Below, piece by piece: positions 1 to 5,996 of a DNA stretch of 5,996 nt. The stretch is taken from NCBI GenBank assembly GCA_007130355.1, contig SLSQ01000109.1:1-5996 (forward strand), read 5' to 3'. Under the pieces are notes generated by a model. It was given only the letters and a program-made list of their open reading frames with translations. It was not told where the DNA came from and made no database searches. The position numbers and the translations under genes are program-made. Position 1 is the stretch's first letter; each line of letters opens with the position of its first letter. This DNA comes from Trueperaceae bacterium. Lineage in GTDB: Bacteria; Deinococcota; Deinococci; Deinococcales; Trueperaceae.

Positions 1-3
1 CGA

Positions 4-2175
4 ATGACGCGGTCCGAACCGGGGTCCGGCGACACGCCCTCCAGCTCCGGTCCGCACGACGTCTCCGCCGTGCACGCCGACGCCGCGCCCGGCGCGGGCG
101 GGCGCCGCGTCGCCGGTGCGCCGCCGTCGGGCGGCATGCCGGAACCGGGCAAGCTCGCCGCCTTCGCCGCCGCGCTGGTGGCGATCGTGGGGATCGGGCT
201 GTCGCTGTTCCAGCTCTACACCGCCGGGATCCAGACGCTGAACCTGTTCTATCAGCGCGGGATCCACCTGACGCTGATCCTGACCCTCGCCTTCCTGCTG
301 TTCCCGGCCAGCCGCCGCGGCTGGCTGCGGTGGCCGATCGACACCGTGTTCCTCGCCGCCTCGCTCGCGACCGGCGGGTACCTGGTCCTGAACCTGGACG
401 CGATCATCGCCCGCGCCGGCTTCTGGACCCAGACCGACGTGACCATGGGCATCGTTCTGGTCGTGACGTTGCTCGAGGCCTCGCGGCGCGTGATCGGACC
501 GACGATCTCGATCATCGGCATCGTGTTCATCGCCTACGCCATGGTCGGTCCCCGCGGTCCGCTGTCGATGATCTCGCTGCCCGGCGTCCTCGAGCACCGA
601 GGCTACGACCTGGGCCGCATCGTGGCGCAGCTGTACCTCGGTCAGGAGGGGATCTACGGCCTGCCGCTCGGGGTCGCGGCGACGTTCGTGTACATCTTCG
701 TGCTGTTCGGCGCCTTCCTCGAGGTCACCGGCGCCGGCCAGTTCTTCATCGACCTCGCCTACGCCGCCACCGGCCGCCAGCGCGGCGGGCCTGCCAAAGC
801 GTCGGTGATCGCGTCGGGGTTCATGGGCTCGATCTCCGGAAGCGCCATCGCGAACGTCGTCACCACCGGCTCGTTCACGATTCCGCTCATGAAACGGCTC
901 GGCTATACCCCGGAGGAGGCCGGTGGGGTCGAGGCGGCCGCCAGCACCGGCGGTCAGATCATGCCGCCGATCATGGGGGCCGGCGCCTTCCTGATCGCCG
1001 AGTACACCCGCATCCCGTACGTCGACATCGTCAAGGTCGCGATCCTGCCGGCGATCCTGTACTTCACGACCGTGTTCCTGTTCGTCGACATCATCGCCGC
1101 GAAACGTGGCATGCGCGGCATGCGCGACTCGGAGCTGCCGAAGCTAAGGCAGGTGTTCGCTCGGGGGTGGCAGTTCCTGATCCCGCTCGGGATCCTGATC
1201 TGGTTGCTGCTGCAGAACCTGTCGCCCGCCCGGGTAGGGGCCGTCTCGATCGTGGCGATCCTGGCGGTCACCGTCGCCCGCTACGTGATTCGCCGGTTGT
1301 ACCTCGGCCGCGCCCCCAAGCCCGACGGGGACAGCGTCGTCGACGTCGAGTCGGGCGCTCCCCGCACCGTCGCCGGCGAGGCCCTTCCCGACGCCACCGT
1401 CCGTGAAGGCGAAGGGTGGGGTCGCGCGGTCGTGCGGGGGGTCGTGAAGACGCTCCAGGCGATGGAGATCGGCGCCCGCAACGCCCTTCCCGTCTCGGTC
1501 GCCTGCGCCGTGGCCGGCATCGTGGTCGGCATCGTGGGCCTCACCGGCCTTGGGCTCAAGTTCTCGTCGCTGATGCTGTCGTTCTCGGGCGGCAACGTCC
1601 TGATCGCGCTGCTGCTGGTGCTGATCGCCAGCCTGGTGCTAGGGATGGGCCTCCCCGTCACCGCCAGCTACATCGTGCTGATCGTCCTCACCGGACCCGC
1701 CCTCACGCAGGAGTTCGGGATCCCGCTGCTGATCGCGCACCTGGTCGTGTTCTGGTACTCGCAGGACAGCAACGTCACGCCGCCGGTCGCGCTCGCCGCG
1801 TACGCGGCGTCGGGCGTCGCCCGATCGAACCCGATGCGCACCGGCATCGAGGCGTGGAAGTTCGCCAAGGGCCTGTACCTGATCCCGATGTTCATGGTGT
1901 TCAACCCCGAGATCATCCTGGGCGGGCCGTGGCTCCTGGTCGGCTGGACCGTGCTCACCGCCTTCGCCGCGCTCGGCGCCTTCGCCGCCGCGATCGAGGG
2001 GTACATGTTCACCTGGATGCTGTGGCCGTCCCGCGTTCTGGTCGGGATCGGCCTGGTCGCCGTGTTCTATCCCTCGCTCGCCGTCGAGGCGACCGGCTTC
2101 GCCCTGATCGTCACGGTGCTGGTGATCAACTTCGTGCGGGCGCGGCGGGAGCGGGCGGCGGCCGAGACGCGCTAG
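4..2175 (+). CDS. TRAP transporter fused permease (small Q plus large M subunits, 4TM/12TM type)
   Basis: Inner-membrane permease of a tripartite ATP-independent periplasmic (TRAP) transporter. Such proteins import a substrate delivered by a periplasmic binding protein, driven by an ion gradient; fused Q-M forms commonly pair with TAXI-type binding proteins. The 723-residue product has a hydrophilic Ala/Gly/Pro/Ser-rich N-terminus (1-48). A Q-like section with about five hydrophobic segments follows (52-181), then the M domain (about 215-711). Two M-domain signatures are clear: SGSAIANVVTTGSF (278-291) leading into ASTGGQIMPPIMGAGAF (313-329), and LGMGLPVTASY (546-556) leading into VTPPVALAAYAASGVA (591-606). 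A charged loop at about 431-485 separates the two halves of M. The ATG at 4 is the first visible start, but no stop lies upstream in the window and its ribosome site is cut off. The true start could be earlier, or at the ATG at 136 (residue 45). The substrate cannot be read from the sequence. Family assignment is firm. Confidence 0.95.
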   Translation: MTRSEPGSGDTPSSSGPHDVSAVHADAAPGAGGRRVAGAPPSGGMPEPGKLAAFAAALVAIVGIGLSLFQLYTAGIQTLNLFYQRGIHLTLILTLAFLLFPASRRGWLRWPIDTVFLAASLATGGYLVLNLDAIIARAGFWTQTDVTMGIVLVVTLLEASRRVIGPTISIIGIVFIAYAMVGPRGPLSMISLPGVLEHRGYDLGRIVAQLYLGQEGIYGLPLGVAATFVYIFVLFGAFLEVTGAGQFFIDLAYAATGRQRGGPAKASVIASGFMGSISGSAIANVVTTGSFTIPLMKRLGYTPEEAGGVEAAASTGGQIMPPIMGAGAFLIAEYTRIPYVDIVKVAILPAILYFTTVFLFVDIIAAKRGMRGMRDSELPKLRQVFARGWQFLIPLGILIWLLLQNLSPARVGAVSIVAILAVTVARYVIRRLYLGRAPKPDGDSVVDVESGAPRTVAGEALPDATVREGEGWGRAVVRGVVKTLQAMEIGARNALPVSVACAVAGIVVGIVGLTGLGLKFSSLMLSFSGGNVLIALLLVLIASLVLGMGLPVTASYIVLIVLTGPALTQEFGIPLLIAHLVVFWYSQDSNVTPPVALAAYAASGVARSNPMRTGIEAWKFAKGLYLIPMFMVFNPEIILGGPWLLVGWTVLTAFAALGAFAAAIEGYMFTWMLWPSRVLVGIGLVAVFYPSLAVEATGFALIVTVLVINFVRARRERAAAETR

Positions 2176-2197
2176 GCGCGCTTCATGCACGCGAGAA

Positions 2198-2227
2198 GCC
2201 CGTCCCTGACGCGATGCAGGGACGGGC
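2198..2227. terminator. Convergent hairpin terminator between the TRAP and dipeptidase genes
   Basis: A perfect 11-bp inverted repeat, GCCCGTCCCTG and CAGGGACGGGC, encloses an 8-base loop. It starts 22 bases after the TRAP stop and lies about 70 bases after the dipeptidase stop, so it can serve transcripts from both sides. With one bulged G at 2228 the stem gains three further pairs (GAA at 2195-2197 with TTC at 2229-2231). Neither side has a long T-run, so it is not a textbook intrinsic terminator; in high-GC genomes strong stems with weak U-tracts are common. A weaker 5-bp stem (2263-2267 with 2276-2280) lies nearer the dipeptidase stop. Position and stem are seen directly; terminator function is inferred. 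Confidence 0.7.
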
Positions 2228-2296
2228 GTTCGCCATTGCGTTCAGGCGGTGCGTTCGGCTCGGGCGAAACGGATCTCGCCAGGCCGATCGCTCGAC

Positions 2297-4138
2297 CTAC
2301 TCGACGGTGATCGTCGTGCTCGCACCCAGTTCGTACCCGTCGTTCCAGAACAGCCGGATCTCGTACTCGCCAGGCTCGTCCGGGGCGAAGAACTGCGCGT
2401 AGCCGCCGGTCGCACCGACGTACTGCCAACTTCCGAACGAGTCGTTCGGAGCGTCCGCCTCGGCCACGGTCAGCCAGTCCGTGGTGTTGCCCTGCCCGTT
2501 CGCGAACAGGACCTCGATCGGCTCGCCCGGCGCGTACACGTCCGCCGTGGTGGCGACCGTCGGCTCGTCCGTCCGCTCGGCGAGGGCGGCGGCCGCGCTC
2601 GCGAGCGGGCCGCGGCGCGTCAGGTCGATCTTCCCTTCCGGACTGCAGTCGACGCCCGCGCCGGCGTTGATGTCGCCGACCGGCTGCGGGATGTCGTAGA
2701 ACGCCTGGATCCTCGCGTCCAGGCCGGTCACGAGCCCTTCGCCCATGCGCAGCCCGTTCCGCGCCTCGGTGTTGCTGTAGTACGTCAGGTACTCGCTGGC
2801 CAGCTCCGCGTCGCCCGCGTCCAGAAGCCGCGCTGCGATCGCCTCGACGCTCGCCTGGTCGTGGATCAGCCCGCGCTCGAAGCCGACGAGGGCCTCCGTC
2901 ACTTCCGGCAGGAACCGAACCGGGTCGGAACAGGCGTAGTACATCAGGCGCGAGAAGGTCTGGAACGCGAACGATGTCGCTTCCTGAAGCTGGTAGTCGG
3001 CGGACAGGAACTCGGACGCGGCGTCGCGGTAGAGGTACCGGTGGACCCGGAACTCGGGCGGGACCTCGGTCACGCCGATGTACCAGGGGATGAACGGAGC
3101 CGTGACCGAGCTGGTCGGCGCGACCCACAGGCGGGCCAGCTCGGGGTGTTCCAGCTCATTCTGGAGGGCGGCCACCTGGCCGTACCCGGTGGTGTCCCGC
3201 GCGACGTCCGGATCGCGCACGACGGCCATGAACTCCTCGAGCGACACGGGCGCGAGGTCGCGCAGGCGCTCCTCGAAGCGCTGGGCGGTGCCGGAGGGCG
3301 TGGCGCTGGCCGCGTAGACGGCCTGCACGTCGAAGTCCTCCCCGGCATCGGGGTCGAACCAACCCTGCTCGACGGCGAAGGAGATGAAGTTGTCCGACGC
3401 CAGGAACTCGGGATCGTCCCGCTCGGCGAGCGTGAGGTTCTCGAAGTCGATGTGGTCGCTCGGGATGGGGTTCACGTACCCGGGGTACGACATCCGCACC
3501 TCGTCCGAACCGAGCCGCTCGGCGACCCAAAGGCCCGCGTCCCCCGCGTACTGGATCATGACCCAGCCTTCGCTCGGGTCGGCGAACATGTGCGAGTTGC
3601 CGCCGTAGGTCGAGAACCCGTACTCGTCGATCACGGCGCCCACGATCTCGACCGCCTCGCGCGCCGTCGTCGCACGCTCCATGGCGATGCGGGCCAGGTC
3701 GCTGTACTGAGGCCCCCGCTGGGGATCGGGAATCATGTCGCGGAGCTCGTCGCGCGAGGGCGACCAGATGTCCCGACCGGCGACCTGGTGCTCGTTCAGT
3801 CCGCCGTTGGTGAGCGGAGGCGGGAAGCCCGCGTACTCCGAGTAGTCCATGGTGATGAACTTGAAGGTCGTGTCGACCTGGGGGATCTCCATGAGCTCGC
3901 CGGGATAGCGGGCTTCGTCGGTGACGCCGACCTGGATCGTGGCGCCCGGCTCGTGGTCCTGACGCGGGACGATCTCGAGCCAGTGACCCGAAGGCTCGTC
4001 GCCGCTCCCCCCGATCAGGACGGTGCCGTCCTCCGTGAGGTCGCTTCCGACGTAGAAGCCGTAGCTCGCCAGCGCGGTGCTCGCGCCCATCAGCAGGGCG
4101 ATGCCGAGGAACGTCGTACGTAGGTGGTCGAGGATCAA
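2297..4138 (-). CDS. Exported C69-family (Ntn-hydrolase) dipeptidase-like protein with Ser in place of the usual Cys nucleophile
   Basis: Probable peptidase acting outside the cytoplasmic membrane on dipeptides or small amide substrates; the family is peptidase C69 (PepD-like). Numbering is from the chosen TTG start (613 residues). Residues 1-24 form a signal peptide with a hydrophobic core ending in ALA, and Ser25 would be the first mature residue. Family landmarks follow: FYVG...EDGT (28-39), LTNGGLNEH (109-117), YGGNSHMFAD (178-187) with GWVM just after, and FIPWYIGV (349-356). In C69 enzymes the N-terminal residue is usually the Cys nucleophile; here the codon at 4066-4064 is AGC (Ser). 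An Arg common about 19 residues further on is Gly44, while the following Asp (Asp47) is kept. Only two cysteines remain (403 and 498), which could form a disulfide. Residues about 529-613 form an added beta-rich domain. TTG at 4138 is preferred because AAGGAG lies 9 bases upstream. A GTG at 4156 would add six residues, including a Lys, but has no ribosome site. The gene is monocistronic and convergent with the TRAP gene. Family call is strong; activity is uncertain. Confidence 0.88.
   Translation of the reverse strand: MILDHLRTTFLGIALLMGASTALASYGFYVGSDLTEDGTVLIGGSGDEPSGHWLEIVPRQDHEPGATIQVGVTDEARYPGELMEIPQVDTTFKFITMDYSEYAGFPPPLTNGGLNEHQVAGRDIWSPSRDELRDMIPDPQRGPQYSDLARIAMERATTAREAVEIVGAVIDEYGFSTYGGNSHMFADPSEGWVMIQYAGDAGLWVAERLGSDEVRMSYPGYVNPIPSDHIDFENLTLAERDDPEFLASDNFISFAVEQGWFDPDAGEDFDVQAVYAASATPSGTAQRFEERLRDLAPVSLEEFMAVVRDPDVARDTTGYGQVAALQNELEHPELARLWVAPTSSVTAPFIPWYIGVTEVPPEFRVHRYLYRDAASEFLSADYQLQEATSFAFQTFSRLMYYACSDPVRFLPEVTEALVGFERGLIHDQASVEAIAARLLDAGDAELASEYLTYYSNTEARNGLRMGEGLVTGLDARIQAFYDIPQPVGDINAGAGVDCSPEGKIDLTRRGPLASAAAALAERTDEPTVATTADVYAPGEPIEVLFANGQGNTTDWLTVAEADAPNDSFGSWQYVGATGGYAQFFAPDEPGEYEIRLFWNDGYELGASTTITVE
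2300..2554 (-). other. C-terminal Ig-like/beta-sandwich domain of the dipeptidase-like protein
   Basis: The last ~85 residues are unlike the peptidase core. They begin YAPGEPIEVLFANGQGN, contain a DWLTV strand and an SWQYVGATGGYAQF segment, and end with GEYEIRLFWNDGYELGAS and a final TTITVE strand. Alternating hydrophobic residues, a Tyr/Trp-rich core and the Gly-Glu-Tyr-Glu-x-Arg pattern near the end look like a small all-beta domain, possibly Ig-like or SKICH-like, of the sort used by exported proteins for binding or as a spacer. A linker rich in Ala, Arg and Asp (about 505-528) precedes it. The domain boundary and fold are inferred by eye; its ligand is unknown. Confidence 0.55.
4064..4072 (-). 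other. Predicted signal-peptidase site (ALA|S) exposing an N-terminal Ser
   Basis: The signal peptide of the C69-like protein ends Ala-Leu-Ala, a standard signal peptidase I recognition (A-x-A). The next codon, AGC at 4066-4064, encodes Ser25, the position of the Cys nucleophile in C69 relatives. Cleavage here would itself create the free N-terminal nucleophile that Ntn-hydrolases need, with no separate propeptide. There is no Cys at +1, so this is not a lipoprotein site. The motif is seen; cleavage is predicted. Confidence 0.6.
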
Positions 4139-4147
4139 TCGAAACAA

Positions 4148-4153
4148 CTCCTT
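4148..4153 (-). promoter_or_regulatory. Shine-Dalgarno AAGGAG that decides the dipeptidase start
   Basis: Read on the minus strand, AAGGAG is followed by 9 bases and then TTG at 4138-4136. It falls just after the upstream in-frame GTG (4156-4154), so if GTG were the start this strong ribosome site would be coding sequence and the real initiation signal would be missing. The bases upstream of GTG show no purine-rich motif. This favours TTG as the initiation codon. Confidence 0.6.
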
Positions 4154-4333
4154 CACGAACCGTGCGACGCGTCCGCAGGGCAGGCCGGATCGCCGCCAGC
4201 GACGTCGCGCACGGAAACGAAATGGTAGACAGGGCGCGCCTCGTTACGTGTCGTGCGTTCTGTGGCCCACGCGACCGAACACTTGTTATCCGGGCGCCTC
4301 GTCCCGACCTGCCGACGCGCCGCGATTCGGTCG

Positions 4334-4366
4334 CCCCCACCCCGCACGCTCGGAACGCGGAGGGGG
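4334..4366 (-). terminator. Possible imperfect GC-rich hairpin terminator after the phosphodiesterase gene
   Basis: Immediately after the TGA stop (4369-4367) the minus strand reads CCCCC, then CCGC, an 11-base loop, GCGG and GGGGG. This gives a 5+4 bp stem interrupted by an asymmetric internal bulge (one base on one side, three on the other). It is in the right place to end the rpoD-phosphodiesterase transcript. There is no T-run after it, and C-runs facing G-runs are easy to get by chance in such GC-rich DNA, so support is weak. Confidence 0.3.
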
Positions 4367-5388
4367 TCAGTCCGGCGCGAACCCCGGTACGTGGTCGTCG
4401 TCGACCGGCCGCCCCAGCACCCGTAGCGCCCGGTCCGGCCGGTCGGTGATCAGTCCGTGCACGCCGAGGTCCAGGAGTCGCCGCATCTCGGCCGTTTCAT
4501 CGATCGTCCAGGCCTGAACCTGGACCCCCTTCGCGTTCGCGGCCCGGATCAGCGACGGGGTGATCACCTCGATCGCGCCCTGCCGGACCGGTACCTGCAG
4601 CACCGAGTACGCCGGCCGGATCGGACCGTCGAGCCGCGCTCGAGCGAGCAGCACCAGGGTGCGGACCTCGCCGGGGGTGGCGCTGGTGGCGACGTCCGGA
4701 CAGCGGTCGCGGAAGGCGTCCATCGTCGAGGCGTGAAAGCTGGCCACGATCGCGTCCGGGCCGCGGCCCTCGTCCCGGAGCAGGTCGCAGAGGACCTCGG
4801 CCGCACGTTCCCCGCGCGGGCCGTCGTCCTTGAGCTCGACGACCAGCGGCATCGCCGGGTGATCGCGCAGCACGTCACGCAGCTCGGGCACGCCGCCGAC
4901 GTCGCCCCGGTACGGGAAGGTCGCTCCGCCGTCCGGGGTCCAGCGGTACCCGGCGTCGAGCGCCGCCAGCGCGCTCGCGTCGAGGTCGCCGACCGCGCCG
5001 GTTTCGTCGGTGGTGCGGTCGACCGTCGCGTCGTGGATCACGACCAGCCGGCCGTCGCGGGTCAGGTGCAGATCCATCTCGAGAACGTCGGCGCCCAGCG
5101 CCGCGGCTCGGTCCATCGCGAGGCGGGTGTTGCCCGGCCACAGAGCGTCGCCGCCCTGGTGCGCGACGACGTGCGGCCCGTCCGGCCACCGCTCCGCGAG
5201 CGTCGCGTGCGGTTCGGCCGCGCTGCGTGCGGCCCAGGTCGCGGCGGCGTAAGCCAACGCCAGGAGGATCACGATCGCGAGGAGCATGCGCACCACGTTG
5301 GCACGGGTCGCGCGCCGCGGTCCCGCCACCACCACCGGCCGGCCCGCGCCGGCGTTGGGACCGGAGTCCGGACCGGCGCCCAGGGGGC

Positions 5389-5392
<4 letters not shown>
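4367..5392 (-). CDS. Glycerophosphodiester phosphodiesterase (GDPD family), membrane-anchored or exported
   Basis: Hydrolyses glycerophosphodiesters (phospholipid head-group remnants) to glycerol 3-phosphate and an alcohol. The 341-residue product has a Pro/Gly/Arg-rich cytoplasmic N-terminus (1-35) and a single hydrophobic segment (about 36-55: signal anchor or uncleaved signal peptide). The catalytic TIM barrel runs from about 73 to 325. Key residues visible are His78 (VVAHQGG), Glu105 and Asp107 (LEMDLHLTRDG), His120 (VVIHD) with DRTTDETG after it, Glu186 and Lys188 (VVELK), the AWTID strand (294-298) and GLITDRPD (313-320). These match the general acid/base histidines and metal ligands of the family. 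The usual HRG and PENT motifs appear here as HQGG and PGNT. The ATG start at 5392 overlaps the upstream rpoD stop as ATGA, indicating translational coupling. A later in-frame ATG at 5287, just before the hydrophobic segment, is the alternative start. Reading the frame further upstream would run into rpoD out of frame. Exact substrate is not determinable. Confidence 0.92.

Positions 5393-5996
<604 letters not shown>

Larger units (their letters stand above)
4139..4366 (-). other. Intergenic and leader region between the phosphodiesterase and dipeptidase genes
   Basis: This stretch should hold the end of the rpoD-phosphodiesterase transcript and the promoter of the dipeptidase gene, both reading on the minus strand. 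It is somewhat less GC-biased than its neighbours around 4211-4300. I see a possible terminator hairpin (4334-4366), a 9-bp inverted repeat (4271-4279 with 4326-4334) and the AAGGAG site. No pair of -35/-10 hexamers with good spacing stands out. Minus-strand TACCAT (near 4220) and GATAAC (near 4290) are weak -10 candidates without matching -35 elements. No convincing small gene or structured RNA is visible. Confidence 0.4.

Noticed and set aside
330..1406. A 358-codon plus-strand frame inside the TRAP gene
   Set aside because: Its product is Arg/His/Pro-rich low-complexity sequence in the wrong frame of a well-supported membrane protein.
2249..4123. A 624-codon plus-strand open frame opposite the dipeptidase gene
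   Set aside because: It is antisense to a gene with clear family motifs and a signal peptide. Its product is Arg/Val/Asp-rich with no recognisable domain, as expected from a mirror frame in high-GC DNA.
4199..4208. Palindrome GCGACGTCGC upstream of the dipeptidase gene
   Set aside because: Only 10 bases and made of common GC-rich dinucleotides; no second copy or promoter context supports an operator.
4282..4292. AT-richer island (CTTGTTATCCG) as a promoter -10 or -35 element
   Set aside because: No partner hexamer at 16-18 bases on either strand; too weak to annotate as a promoter.
3156..4340. A 394-codon minus-strand frame overlapping the dipeptidase gene and its leader
   Set aside because: Arg-rich frame-shifted shadow of the dipeptidase; no motif, no ribosome site.

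Overview
The window is a compact, high-G+C bacterial chromosomal segment with four protein-coding genes and little non-coding DNA. The best taxonomic clue is the partial housekeeping sigma factor at the right edge. Its region 3.2 linker (SLETPIGDEEDSFYGDFIPDE) and its C-terminus (KYHESRTRKLRDFLE) closely resemble what I remember of Thermus/Deinococcus SigA. This suggests a high-GC member of the Deinococcota, perhaps a Truepera-like lineage. That placement is inference from one protein and was not tested by a search.

Layout, left to right. (1) Plus strand, 4-2175: a fused TRAP transporter permease combining small (Q/4TM) and large (M/12TM) subunits. Its upstream flank, where a solute-binding protein gene would be expected, lies outside the window. 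(2) 2176-2296: a short convergent intergenic gap with a perfect 11-bp GC-rich hairpin, probably a terminator shared by both flanking genes. (3) Minus strand, 4138-2297: an exported C69-family (Ntn-hydrolase) dipeptidase-like protein with a C-terminal beta-sandwich-like domain. The residue aligned with the usual catalytic Cys is Ser, and it lies immediately after a predicted signal-peptidase site. (4) 4139-4366: about 230 bases of leader and intergenic DNA with a start-deciding Shine-Dalgarno, an imperfect hairpin after the next gene and a 9-bp inverted repeat. I found no convincing promoter there. (5) Minus strand, 5392-4367: a membrane-anchored or exported glycerophosphodiester phosphodiesterase. 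(6) Minus strand, 5996-5389: the C-terminal part of rpoD/sigA, whose 5' end is cut by the window edge. The rpoD stop and the phosphodiesterase start overlap as ATGA.

Together the genes cover uptake of an unknown (probably organic acid) substrate, extracytoplasmic peptide breakdown, and breakdown of phospholipid-derived glycerophosphodiesters, next to the primary sigma factor. The rpoD-phosphodiesterase pair looks like an operon. The TRAP gene is convergent with the dipeptidase and independently transcribed. I see no mobile element, CRISPR array, tRNA/rRNA or defence system. Nothing here amounts to a wholly undescribed system. The most unusual signal is the Cys-to-Ser change, with a second Arg-to-Gly change, in the dipeptidase active-site segment.
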